Shown: positions 15,540-23,868 of the stretch, piece after piece | How positions within the stretch are numbered: position 1 is the first letter of the stretch | Layout: each line of letters begins with the position of its first letter | Assembly (NCBI GenBank): GCA_021846275.1 | Contig: JAJZBZ010000005.1 | Location: 124,001 to 188,000, forward strand | Source: Acidobacteriota bacterium | GTDB lineage: Bacteria; Acidobacteriota; Terriglobia; Terriglobales; Acidobacteriaceae | Direction: 5' to 3' | Length of the DNA: 64,000 nt | Translations under genes and position numbers: made by a program | The notes under the pieces: generated by a model | The model's database searches: none | Told to the model about the DNA's origin: nothing | What the model saw: the letters and a program-made list of their open reading frames with translations, nothing else

Positions 15540-16784
15540 CTAGTGGATGGAACCAGCATGCGGCACGCCTGCGATGGCTGTGGGCTGCAGCATGGACGGA
15601 TAGGGTGAATTCTGAGTGTTGACGAGCGCTCCACTGTTGACGCTGAGCTGGAAGCCGCTCATGGTGTTTCCGAGGAAGTTTGCCGAGTAGACAAAGCCAA
15701 GCTGGTGCGGGTCCGGCAGAACGGCGACCGGGTAGGTGCCGACGGCGTAGGTGCCGGAGAGCGAGAGTGAGCCATTGGAGTTGGTGGCGTACATCTTGAT
15801 GGTGGAGTCACCTGCGTTGGCGACGTAAATGTTGCCCGCCTTGTCGCGCGAGAGAGAAAGCGGCAGACTGCCGGAGGGAATCGTGGAGACGACGGTGGGC
15901 AGGCCGTCCTGGACGGAGTAGACGGTGATCTGACCAAGCTGGTAGTCGGCGACGTAGAGGTACTGGCTGGTGGGGTCGCTGACCATCGCGGAGGGAAGCA
16001 TGCCGCTGAGGATGGGCTGATCGTTGTTCAACTCGGTGAGGGTTCCGTCGGAATTGACGGCAAAGGCGAAGAGATACCCCTGGTTGCTCGCTGTGTAAGT
16101 ATCACTGGTGGGATAGGTGACGGGCACGGTGGTGGCGGGATTGTAAGCCGTGGCGTAGACGTACTTGCCGTTTGCGAGCACGTTGACCGCAGTGGGGGTG
16201 ACGACCGTCTTGCTGTTGGTGGGGGAAAGCTGGAGCGACCAGTAATTGGGGTTGGCGTCGCTGTTGAAGATTGGGGTGCTGGGCTGTCCGGTGGAGTTCA
16301 CGGAGTAGACGGAGATGTCGCCGGGGCAGGGATTGGTGGACGAGCAGCTTGGGATGGGCGAGTAGGTGTCCGCAGTGTACATGTAGGTGCCCTGGGAGTT
16401 GATGGCGATGGAGACCGGGAACGATCCTGCGGAGTTGACGGTGTTCTGCGGGTAGAGCTTGCCATCGGTGCCGATGCCCATCTGCACGATGTCGTTGTCA
16501 TCCTCGTTGACGACGTAGAGGTTGAGATCGTCAGGAGAAACGACTTCTGCGATGGGGTTGCGTCCGCCGGAAGGGAATGGCGAAGTGGGGATGGGCCGGA
16601 GCGCGCCGGACTCGGAGTCAACCTCAAGAACCTGAATCTGTCCGGTGGCCGACTGGTTGGAGGGCACGTAAAGAAAATCAACCGTGAGCGTGCTGGTGTA
16701 CTGCTGGCAGGCGGTGAACAGGGTCGCCGTGGCCAGTGCAGCGGCTGCGATCAGTGCGACCTGTGCGGGTTTACCAAACTTCAT
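15540..16784 (-). CDS. Secreted beta-propeller lipoprotein, copy 2
   Basis: A 414-residue paralogue of its neighbours. It starts MKFGKPAQVALIAAAALATATLFTAC, again a signal segment ending at a cysteine. Propeller blades are visible, such as VVSPDDLNLYVVNEDDNDIVQ, MVSDPTSQYLYVADYQLGQITVY and LSRDKAGNIYVANAGDSTIKMY. The two-residue pair Y-V inside each blade and the Ser/Thr/Asn-rich loops match copy 1. The pre-mature start MKF..P/KFG is shared by all three genes, so they arose by tandem duplication followed by strong divergence. Confidence 0.85.
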   Translation of the reverse strand: MKFGKPAQVALIAAAALATATLFTACQQYTSTLTVDFLYVPSNQSATGQIQVLEVDSESGALRPIPTSPFPSGGRNPIAEVVSPDDLNLYVVNEDDNDIVQMGIGTDGKLYPQNTVNSAGSFPVSIAINSQGTYMYTADTYSPIPSCSSTNPCPGDISVYSVNSTGQPSTPIFNSDANPNYWSLQLSPTNSKTVVTPTAVNVLANGKYVYATAYNPATTVPVTYPTSDTYTASNQGYLFAFAVNSDGTLTELNNDQPILSGMLPSAMVSDPTSQYLYVADYQLGQITVYSVQDGLPTVVSTIPSGSLPLSLSRDKAGNIYVANAGDSTIKMYATNSNGSLSLSGTYAVGTYPVAVLPDPHQLGFVYSANFLGNTMSGFQLSVNSGALVNTQNSPYPSMLQPTAIAGVPHAGSIH

Positions 16785-16839
16785 GCCAATCCTTCATCCC
16801 GCGCGAGTGAAGCCGACGGGGCTGACTGCTTTTGTTGCT

Positions 16840-16938
16840 ACGGCCCGGCAATCGCCGGGGCCGTCTTCCACCGCGCCATGGGAGCAGTGGACGATTCTGG
16901 TTGTTCGTCGGGCAGCGGATAGCTCCGGATGCCCGACG
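16840..16938 (-). terminator. Two hairpins between propeller copies 2 and 3
   Basis: CGTCGGGCA (16906-16914) pairs with TGCCCGACG (16930-16938), and ACGGCCCGGC pairs with a bulged GCCGGGGCCGT at 16840-16864. Both lie just downstream of copy 3 in its reading direction. Neither has a U-run, so they may be processing or stabilising structures instead of terminators. Confidence 0.4.
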
Positions 16939-16956
16939 TCTGACGGCTTGCGCCGA

Positions 16957-18303
16957 CTAGTTGGTTCGTCCGTCGATCCAGCACCAGGCAGCCGGGCCGG
17001 CAAGCTGGAAGACGCCCGTGCTGCCGTTCATAGGATTCAGAGAGCCGGAGTTGGGATCAAGGACGCGACCGGTGATTGTGGAATCATTGGCGTTGGCAGT
17101 GTAGACGTACTGATCGGAACTGTCCTCGACCAGACACTGGGGGTTGGAGCCTGTGCCCCAGGGCGAACCGGGAGTTTCCGTGAGCAGCGCGGAGGCCGGA
17201 TCGATGGTGTAGCCAGTGATGCCGCTGCCGGTGGCCTGGCTGGCTCCAAACTCATTGGCGACATAGACGAATCGGTCCTTGGCGTCGGTGATGAGGTAAA
17301 TCGGGCTGGTCTCTGTGGGATCGTCAAGGACCGCGCCGCCGGTGAGCGACTGGAGCGCGCCGTTGGTGCCGATGGTGAAGGGCACGATCTGTGCAGGACT
17401 GGTGATGGTGACGCCGTTGGCCGTGGCCGTGAGCGGCTCATTGTCCAGCACGTAAACCTTGGCCCCGGAGTAAATGATCGCCGTGGCAGCTTCCATGGGT
17501 GTCCCGGAGCCGTTGTTGAGCACCTGGGGAACGTTCTGGCTGACGACAAGCTGGCCGTTGGTCGAGTTGTATGTGTAGGGGTAGGCGACCTGGCCGCCGG
17601 GGACGCCGTTGGCTCCGCTTACGGAGATCACGTAGCCGCTGGTGTATGCGAAGTCCACGGGGTTGGGCGGAACAGGGAAGTAGGTGACCTGCTGGCCGGA
17701 GGATGCCGTGAGCTGAGCGTTATCGATGAGGGTAAGGCGTCCGGTGGTAGCGTCGATCTGGAAGACGGTGATGTCGCCGCAGGTTTTTGCTCCGGTGACG
17801 GCTGCACCACAGAACTGATTGGACGGCGCGTCGTGGTCGAGGACGAAGAGATAGTTGCCGGAGGAGTCGGCGAGCAGGCGGAAGGGATTACTGCCTTGCG
17901 AAAAGAACGTCTCCTGCTGGGTGAGGATGCCGTTGCCGCCGACGACGAACTGGGTGATGTTGGAGTTCGAGCAGGGATTGCTGGCGTTGCAGGGTAGGGT
18001 GCCATTTGCGGGCGTTCCCTGGTTCAGCACGTAAACGAAGCGGCTGCCGGAGACGAGGACGGAACGGCCTGGGTTGGCTCCGCCGGAACCCATCGGGAAT
18101 CCATGCAGCTCGATCAGCTTGCCGGTGTCGTTGTCGATGCCGTAGGCGCTGATGATTCCGCTGCCTTGGGGTGTCGCCGTTTCCGTGCCGGTCACGTAGA
18201 TATAGCCAACAGTAAAGCTGTAGATGCAAGAACTGAGGCTGAAGGTCATTGCTGTGCCGAGCGCGGCTGCCAGCACTGTCCTGCCGAATTTGCTGAACTT
18301 CAT
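16957..18303 (-). CDS. Secreted beta-propeller lipoprotein, copy 3
   Basis: A 448-residue paralogue starting MKFSKFGRTVLAAALG with a typical lipobox-like SLSSC, so the mature protein would begin with a lipidated cysteine at about residue 26. Blades include SVLVSGSRFVYVLNQGT, LLADSSGNYLFVLDHDAPS, LITDAKDRFVYVANEFGAS and CLVEDSSDQYVYTANANDSTI. It begins with GYIYVTGTETATPQGSG, the same position as VYVTGSKA in copy 1. It is the first gene of the tandem set, with AAGGAA before the ATG. Confidence 0.85.
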   Translation of the reverse strand: MKFSKFGRTVLAAALGTAMTFSLSSCIYSFTVGYIYVTGTETATPQGSGIISAYGIDNDTGKLIELHGFPMGSGGANPGRSVLVSGSRFVYVLNQGTPANGTLPCNASNPCSNSNITQFVVGGNGILTQQETFFSQGSNPFRLLADSSGNYLFVLDHDAPSNQFCGAAVTGAKTCGDITVFQIDATTGRLTLIDNAQLTASSGQQVTYFPVPPNPVDFAYTSGYVISVSGANGVPGGQVAYPYTYNSTNGQLVVSQNVPQVLNNGSGTPMEAATAIIYSGAKVYVLDNEPLTATANGVTITSPAQIVPFTIGTNGALQSLTGGAVLDDPTETSPIYLITDAKDRFVYVANEFGASQATGSGITGYTIDPASALLTETPGSPWGTGSNPQCLVEDSSDQYVYTANANDSTITGRVLDPNSGSLNPMNGSTGVFQLAGPAAWCWIDGRTN

Positions 18304-18596
18304 GCGATTCCTTCGTCCTGATTCGGTGTGGCACCGTCAGGTTTCATGTTCCCGAGCCAGGCTGGGGTGGGTGTGGGGTCCCTCGCACGATTGTAAAAGG
18401 CGCGGGGCGGTTGTGCCTAGCTCCTTGTGCATACAGTCGTGAAATCGAAGGCCGCATTTGCGATGAATACCTGATTTTGCCTGACCGTTGGACGCCGTGA
18501 GCGCGCAGAGGTCAACGGGGCGGGGGTTGTGGATAAGGGGGGCGAAGGATGGGCGACCATCGATGGTCCGGATAGCGGGAGCGCGGCACGGCACTG

Positions 18597-18629
18597 AAAA
18601 AGCAGGCCCGGCGAGTGAGCCGGGCCTGC
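18597..18629 (-). terminator. Intrinsic terminator of the M13 peptidase gene
   Basis: GCAGGCCCGGC, 6-nt loop, GCCGGGCCTGC: a perfect 11-bp stem followed on the minus strand by TTTTT, 23 bp after the stop. The rest of the 18304-18651 gap shows only the ribosome-binding region of the next gene. Confidence 0.93.
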
Positions 18630-18651
18630 GCAGAATGGAATGATCGGGCTG

Positions 18652-20766
18652 CTACCAGACGCGACAGGAGTTGACCGGGTACATGGGCGCGCCCTTTTTG
18701 CAGCCGAAGGCCTTGCCGAACTCGTCGAAGTTCTGCACGGAACCGTTGGTGCGCCAGCGGCCGGGCGAGTGAGGATCGACGAGCGCGGAGACGCGCGCGG
18801 ACTGATCGGTCTGGTTCTGGCACCAGACCTGGGCGAAGCTGATGAAGAAGCGCTGCGCCTCGGTGTAGCCGCCGACTTTTTCCTCGACGGTTTTGTGCTC
18901 GGCGGCGAGCGTGTTTTCCAGAGCCAGGAAGGCGATGCGCAGTCCACCGTTGTCGGCGGTGTTTTCGCCGAGCGTGAGCTTGCCATTGAGGTGCTGCGCG
19001 GGCATGCCATCATGGGCCGGCGAGGCCTCGAAGCCGTTGTACTCCTGGACCTCGCAGTCGGTGCGCTGGGTGAAGGCCTTGCGGTCGGCGGGCGTCTGCC
19101 ACTCGCGCAGATTGCCGTGGCCGTCGTACTGGCTGCCCTCGTCGTCGAAGCCGTGGGTCATCTCGTGGCCGATGACGACGCCGATGCCGCCGAAGTTGAC
19201 GCCGGGATCCATGGATGCGTCAAAGAAGGGCGGCTGCAGAATGCCAGCGGGGAAGTTGATGTCGTTCATTGACGGATTGTAGTAGGCGTTGACGGTGGGC
19301 GGCGTCATGCCCCACTCCTTTTCGTCGACGGGCTTGCCGAGTTTGGAGAGGTTGTAGTTGCGCTGGAAGATGGCGTCGTTTTCGAGGTTGCCAATCAGAT
19401 TTGTCCGGCTGACCTGAAGCGCGGAGTAGTCGCGCCATTTCTCCGGATAGCCGATCTTGTTGCGGATGAGCGCGAGCTTCTGCGCGGCAGCGGCTTTGGT
19501 GGCATCGCTCATCCAGGGCAGGGACTGGATGTCCTCGCCGAGAGCTTTTTCGAGAGCGGCGACGAGCTTGTCCATGCTGGCCTTGGATTGCGGCGGGAAG
19601 TTCTGGGCGACCCAGTCCTGGCCGACGGCCTCGCCGAGCGCGCGGTCGGTCATGTCGGTACACTGCTTCCAGCGCGGCTCTGGTTCTTTCTGGCCGGAGA
19701 GCGTTTTGCCGAAGAAGGCGAAGTTCTCATCGAAGAAGGGCTGTGGCAGGTTGGCGGCGAAGCCGTGGATGGTGTGCCAGCGCAGATAGGATTGCCAGGC
19801 CGCGGTCGGCTCGGTGGCAATGAGCTGATTGAGCGCCGTAAAGAAGCCAGGCGTGGCGACATTGAGCGTGTCAAAGTGGCCGATGCCGATGGCCTTCCAG
19901 TAGACGGGCCAGTTGAAGTCCGGCGTGAGCTGCTCGAGCTGGGCGATGGTGTAAATGTGGTAGCGGTTGGCAGGCTCGCGCATCTCGGTGCGGCTCATCG
20001 AACCCTGGGCCAGCGCAGTCTCGATCCTGAGCACGTTGGCGGCTTCGGCGGCGGCTTTGTCGGGCGAGTCCCCGGCGAGGGTGAACATCTTCGTCACATG
20101 CGCGGTGTATTCCTGGCGAATCTTCTGGTAGCGCGGTGCCGGGGAGATGTAGTATTCGCGGTCGGGTAGCGATAGCCCGCCCTGGAAGGTTTCGGCAATT
20201 TGCTTGCTGGAATCCTTGTCGTCCTGACTGACGCCGAAACGGAAGAGCGGAGCGGGGTTGCCCTCAGCGACAAGCGCGGCCATGGTGCTGGACAACTGCT
20301 TCGCGTCGGTCATGGCGGCAATCTGCTGAAGCGCCGGTTCGATGGGCTTGAGGCCGTCGGTCTGAATCTGATCGGTATTCATGCAGGCGGCGTAGTAGTC
20401 GCCGTACTTCTTTTGCAGCGGCGTCTTCGGGTCCGCTGCCGCCGAACTCAGCTCCTGCCAGAGCAGGTACTGGTTGCGCTCATGGAGCAGCGAGAAGGAA
20501 CGCGCCCAGCGGACCTGGTCGCCGGGAATGGGGTTGTTCTTGACCCAGTTGCCGCAGGCGTACTGATAGAAGTCGGTGCAGGGGTCTGCGGTTTTGTCCA
20601 TGGCTCTTTCGTCGAAGCTGTGGATGGCCGGCGGCGGCGTGGGCTGTGATGCGGCGGCGTCATTGGCCGCGGCAAGCGTCTGGCCGTGGACGGGAAACGC
20701 GAACAGCAGAGCTGCCGCGGTGACGAGTCCAAACGACACGGTCGAGGTGGATTTCAGCAGATTCAT
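18652..20766 (-). CDS. Secreted M13 family zinc metallopeptidase (neprilysin/PepO type)
   Basis: A 704-residue exported endopeptidase. A signal peptide (about residues 1-29) precedes the family opening DKTADPCTDFYQYACGNWVKNNPIP. The substrate-binding NAYYNP motif, the zinc site HEMTH at 534-538, GENTADNGG with the third ligand, and the terminal CRVW are all present, so it should be active. M13 enzymes cleave oligopeptides on the amino side of hydrophobic residues, here probably in the periplasm. It has its own terminator. No accessory gene is adjacent. Confidence 0.95.
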   Translation of the reverse strand: MNLLKSTSTVSFGLVTAAALLFAFPVHGQTLAAANDAAASQPTPPPAIHSFDERAMDKTADPCTDFYQYACGNWVKNNPIPGDQVRWARSFSLLHERNQYLLWQELSSAAADPKTPLQKKYGDYYAACMNTDQIQTDGLKPIEPALQQIAAMTDAKQLSSTMAALVAEGNPAPLFRFGVSQDDKDSSKQIAETFQGGLSLPDREYYISPAPRYQKIRQEYTAHVTKMFTLAGDSPDKAAAEAANVLRIETALAQGSMSRTEMREPANRYHIYTIAQLEQLTPDFNWPVYWKAIGIGHFDTLNVATPGFFTALNQLIATEPTAAWQSYLRWHTIHGFAANLPQPFFDENFAFFGKTLSGQKEPEPRWKQCTDMTDRALGEAVGQDWVAQNFPPQSKASMDKLVAALEKALGEDIQSLPWMSDATKAAAAQKLALIRNKIGYPEKWRDYSALQVSRTNLIGNLENDAIFQRNYNLSKLGKPVDEKEWGMTPPTVNAYYNPSMNDINFPAGILQPPFFDASMDPGVNFGGIGVVIGHEMTHGFDDEGSQYDGHGNLREWQTPADRKAFTQRTDCEVQEYNGFEASPAHDGMPAQHLNGKLTLGENTADNGGLRIAFLALENTLAAEHKTVEEKVGGYTEAQRFFISFAQVWCQNQTDQSARVSALVDPHSPGRWRTNGSVQNFDEFGKAFGCKKGAPMYPVNSCRVW

Positions 20767-20936
20767 CGGGATTCCTCTGGAGTTGAGTCAGTTGCCGGAT
20801 GCGTGCGTGCGGGCAGTCCGGCGTGCGGAGCATGAAGGAGCCAACCGCTGCCAGAAACCTTAACACAGAGGGGATGCGGCTGAGGGAAAGAATCGCGAGG
20901 CGGGGAAGGTTGCGGGAGAGTGGTTTTGATCGGTCT

Positions 20937-21581
20937 TCAAACGCGGCGCTCGAAGTGAGCGAGCAGGAACTGCTGTTCGCCTCCGGCGGGCGTGCGGTGC
21001 GATTCAACGCTCGAATGGAGCAGGAGAAAATCTTCGCCGAAGGTTTGAGCCAGTTCTGCTGCGCTGTAACGCGTGGCGGGCAGACCGCTGCAACGCTCCG
21101 GACCTTCTGGACCGAAGGTGGAGAGGATCGCGTGGCCGCCGGGTGCCAGGGTTTTTCGCAGGAGGTCGAGATAGGCGCTCCGCTGCGCGGGATCGCAGAG
21201 AAAGTGGAAGACGGCGCGGTCGTGCCAGACATCGACGACGTGAGGCAGAGCGGGCGTGGTCAGCAGATCGGCGCAGATCCACCGGACGGCGTGGGCGCGA
21301 TCCCCGAGGCGGCGCTGCGCGATTGCGAGAGCCGCTTCGGCGATGTCGAGCACGGCGACATGGCCGAAGCCATTGCTGAGCAGGTCGTCAACGAGCGTGG
21401 AGCAGCCGGCGCCGACGTCGAGGATGCACGCAGTGAGCGGAGTGAGCGATTGCGCTGCGACGGCCGATTGAATCGCTGCAAGCGAGAACTCAAGGTGAGG
21501 GCGAAACCAACTGACGGCGGAGCTGTCGCGCTGCTGGTAGATGGTCTGCCAGTGCTGTTGCCGAGATGTCTTGCTGTTCAT
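20937..21581 (-). CDS. Class I SAM-dependent methyltransferase
   Basis: The 214-residue protein has the Rossmann-fold methyltransferase pattern: motif I ILDVGAGCSTLVDDLL, an acidic end of strand 2 (VLDIAEAALAIAQRRL), motif II-like WICADLLT and VWHDRAVFHFL before PGGHAILSTFGPEG. The opening HWQTIYQQRDSSAVSWFRPH resembles a clade often annotated as thiopurine- or tellurite-resistance-like methyltransferases. The substrate is unknown. It lies 15 bp downstream of the MCE-protein gene. Confidence 0.85.
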   Translation of the reverse strand: MNSKTSRQQHWQTIYQQRDSSAVSWFRPHLEFSLAAIQSAVAAQSLTPLTACILDVGAGCSTLVDDLLSNGFGHVAVLDIAEAALAIAQRRLGDRAHAVRWICADLLTTPALPHVVDVWHDRAVFHFLCDPAQRSAYLDLLRKTLAPGGHAILSTFGPEGPERCSGLPATRYSAAELAQTFGEDFLLLHSSVESHRTPAGGEQQFLLAHFERRV

Positions 21582-21596
21582 GACGCCTGCCGCGGC

Positions 21597-22673
21597 TCAG
21601 AAGAGCTTCATGTGGATGGTGAGATATTTTTTGGGGTCTTTGCGAAGCTCAGTCATGAGGCCGCCGGTCTGCGAGAGCGCCTGGTCGGCGTGGGTGTAGA
21701 GCGAGGGATTGACGGCGAGCTGGCCGAGCGAACCCTTGCCGGCATTGACGTTTTTGAGCAGCGAGTCCATCTGGGTGATGGAGTCCTGAAGTCTCTGCGC
21801 GAGCGCCGGATCGGTGGTGAGCTTGCCGAGAGCGCCGTTGCCGGAGTTGATCTGGGCGAGGAGCTTGTTGGTGTTGGTCGCAGCGTCGTTCAAATTTTTG
21901 TAGAGCGAATCGTCGCGCAGGAGTTTTCCGGCAGTGCCCTGGCCGCTGTCAAGACGCGTGGCCACATCGTCGAGTTTGGCCAGTGTCTGGTTGGCGTGGT
22001 TGTAGAGATCGTCGTCCTGGATGAGCTTGCCGAGCGTGCCCTTGCCCTGGGAAATCTGCTCCGTGAGCGCCTCCAGTTCAGAGATCATGCGCATCAGGTT
22101 TTTTGCGGTCTGCGGATCGTTGAGCAGCAGTCCCGCCGCGCCGTGGCCGTGGTTGATGGTCTCGACGGTGGTGCCGAGTTTGCTGAGCACGTCGTTGGTT
22201 TCAAGCAGCGTCTGCTGGCTGGTGCGGATGACCTCTGGAATGCCGGGCGCGGCGGCGCTGGGCAGGGTCATGTTGTCCTGGGGCATGGGTCCGCGCGCGG
22301 TGGCTGAGCTGATGTCGAGGAAGGAGTCGCCGAGGACGCCGGCCTGATCGATGGCGACGGTGGAGTCAGTGTGGAGCGAAGGCAGGAACTGTGAGCCGAC
22401 GCGCGCGACGACTTCCACGGAGTCCGGCTCGTGGTGAGGCAGGATGCGGACGCGGATGACGTTGCCGATGGTGACGCCGTCAAGCGTGACGGGCGCGCCG
22501 ACTTTGAGGCCGTCGGCGTCTTGGAAGTAGGAGCGAAGGCGGACTTTTTTTGTGAACAGGCCGCCGGTGGAGCCGGACATGATGAAGATGAGCGCGCTGA
22601 GCGCGGCCAGCGAAGCCACGACGAGCACACCGACCTTGAGTTGGGACCACTTCAGCTCTTCCTGGCTGGGCAT
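21597..22673 (-). CDS. MlaD/MCE-family lipid-transport protein with five 34-residue repeats
   Basis: A 358-residue protein anchored by one N-terminal helix (about residues 14-32), then an MCE domain (about 41-125) with VRLRSYFQDADGLKVGAPVTLDGVTIG and GVLGDSFLDIS. MCE proteins form hexameric rings or tubes that carry phospholipid between membranes. The C-terminal half contains five copies of a G-x-G-x-x-G-x-L unit, beginning at residues 176, 210, 244, 278 and 312, exactly 34 residues apart. This would form a long helical needle beyond the ring. The usual MlaE permease and MlaF ATPase genes are not adjacent, so they must lie elsewhere. Confidence 0.88.
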   Translation of the reverse strand: MPSQEELKWSQLKVGVLVVASLAALSALIFIMSGSTGGLFTKKVRLRSYFQDADGLKVGAPVTLDGVTIGNVIRVRILPHHEPDSVEVVARVGSQFLPSLHTDSTVAIDQAGVLGDSFLDISSATARGPMPQDNMTLPSAAAPGIPEVIRTSQQTLLETNDVLSKLGTTVETINHGHGAAGLLLNDPQTAKNLMRMISELEALTEQISQGKGTLGKLIQDDDLYNHANQTLAKLDDVATRLDSGQGTAGKLLRDDSLYKNLNDAATNTNKLLAQINSGNGALGKLTTDPALAQRLQDSITQMDSLLKNVNAGKGSLGQLAVNPSLYTHADQALSQTGGLMTELRKDPKKYLTIHMKLF

Positions 22674-22765
22674 GTTCGCTCGCTTCCTTGCGATGAGGAT
22701 ACCAGACGGTCATCTGGATTCTGTGTGACAGTCAGGGTGAGGATGCGATGCGGGTTGAGGGAGAT

Positions 22766-23182
22766 TCAGGAAGATGGGCTGGTGTTCGTTTCGGATTGGG
22801 GCAGGGATTCGAGGACGACGCTGGCCAGGGCAAGCGAGCCGGAGTGAGTGAGCGAGAGCGAAATATGAGTGACACCGAGCCGCGCGGCGCGCTGAGCGGC
22901 GCGACCGTGGAGGCAAAGCGTGGGGTGCGCGCCGGGTGCGCGCCGGACCTCAATTTCCAGCCATGTGATGCCGCGGCTGATGCCGGTTCCGAGAGCCTTG
23001 GCGCAGGCTTCTTTGGCGGCGAAGCGGGCGGCAAAACTTTCGGCGGATTTTTTGCGCTTGCGCAGGCAGTAAGCCTGCTCTTCGGCGGTGAAGACGCGAC
23101 GGAGAAAACGGCTGCCGAAGCGCTCGATGGAATCGCGGATGCGACGAATCTCTGTCGCGTCAATACCTGTGCCGACAATCAT
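22766..23182 (-). CDS. acpS: Holo-[acyl-carrier-protein] synthase
   Basis: The 138-residue enzyme moves 4'-phosphopantetheine from CoA to the serine of acyl carrier protein. The two Mg2+-binding signatures are visible: GTGIDATEIRRI near the N-terminus and FAAKEACAKALGTG in the middle. The C-terminal HISLSLTHSGSLALA is also typical. It is about 10 residues longer than usual at the end. It precedes the MCE gene on the same strand. Confidence 0.94.
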   Translation of the reverse strand: MIVGTGIDATEIRRIRDSIERFGSRFLRRVFTAEEQAYCLRKRKKSAESFAARFAAKEACAKALGTGISRGITWLEIEVRRAPGAHPTLCLHGRAAQRAARLGVTHISLSLTHSGSLALASVVLESLPQSETNTSPSS

Positions 23183-23326
23183 GCTGGCTTGCAGGCTAAC
23201 ACAGGGATGAGAGATTTCTCATCTGCGTGGAAGTGTGTGCATGAATGAGTCATTTGCGTGTCATGAAGCAACAGACTCTTGGCGCAAGTGGGCGAGTCGA
23301 TAAAGGCAGGAGCACCAAACGGAGAG

Positions 23327-23722
23327 ATGATGCTGCCCTGGTCAAAAAAAGTCGCCAAGGAACCATGGGCGCTTCAGGTGAAAGCCGTAACTTCCGAGGA
23401 GCCGCAACGTCTGATCCAGACGCTGACCGGGGCGATTCTGGGTTGCGGCGGATGGGTGCTGAGCCGTGGCGCGGATGACGTCGGTATGATCAACATGCTG
23501 TTTGAATTTGAGCGTCGGCACTCCGTGGAGATATACACGGTGCTGATCGCGGTGGGGCTGGAACTGAGCCAGACGGCGCATCTGCGGCTGACGGAGCTGT
23601 GCCAGTGTACGCGCAGCCAGAGTGCGGCATGTGGGGAAGAAATTGTCGGCGTGGATATGGAAATCTATCCCGTCTCGGTGGCGGCCACGGCGCAGATGAC
23701 GCGTACGGCGGGTCCGGCGTAG
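23327..23722 (+). CDS. Conserved-looking small protein of unknown function, possibly ACT-like
   Basis: About 131 residues from an ATG at 23327 with GGAG close upstream; an ATG three bases later is equally possible. The region WALQVKAVTSEEPQRLIQTLTGAILGCGGWVLSRG..GMINMLFEFERR has the beta-alpha-beta rhythm of a small regulatory ferredoxin-like (ACT-type) domain. The C-terminal part has three cysteines (CQCTRSQSAAC). I do not recognise the family. It is 146 bp ahead of murC on the same strand. Confidence 0.6.
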   Translation: MMLPWSKKVAKEPWALQVKAVTSEEPQRLIQTLTGAILGCGGWVLSRGADDVGMINMLFEFERRHSVEIYTVLIAVGLELSQTAHLRLTELCQCTRSQSAACGEEIVGVDMEIYPVSVAATAQMTRTAGPA

Positions 23723-23868
23723 CAGGCGGCGCTTTCGAACTGTGATGGATGGGCGCAATTCTGTTTTGCGCAACGCGCGGAGCCGTCGCGCGTGCTTGCC
23801 GTGGGAGGCTTCTGCTCGTTGTGGACGCTGGTGTTTGATACCCTGAGTGGGATTCTTCGCGGCGAACG

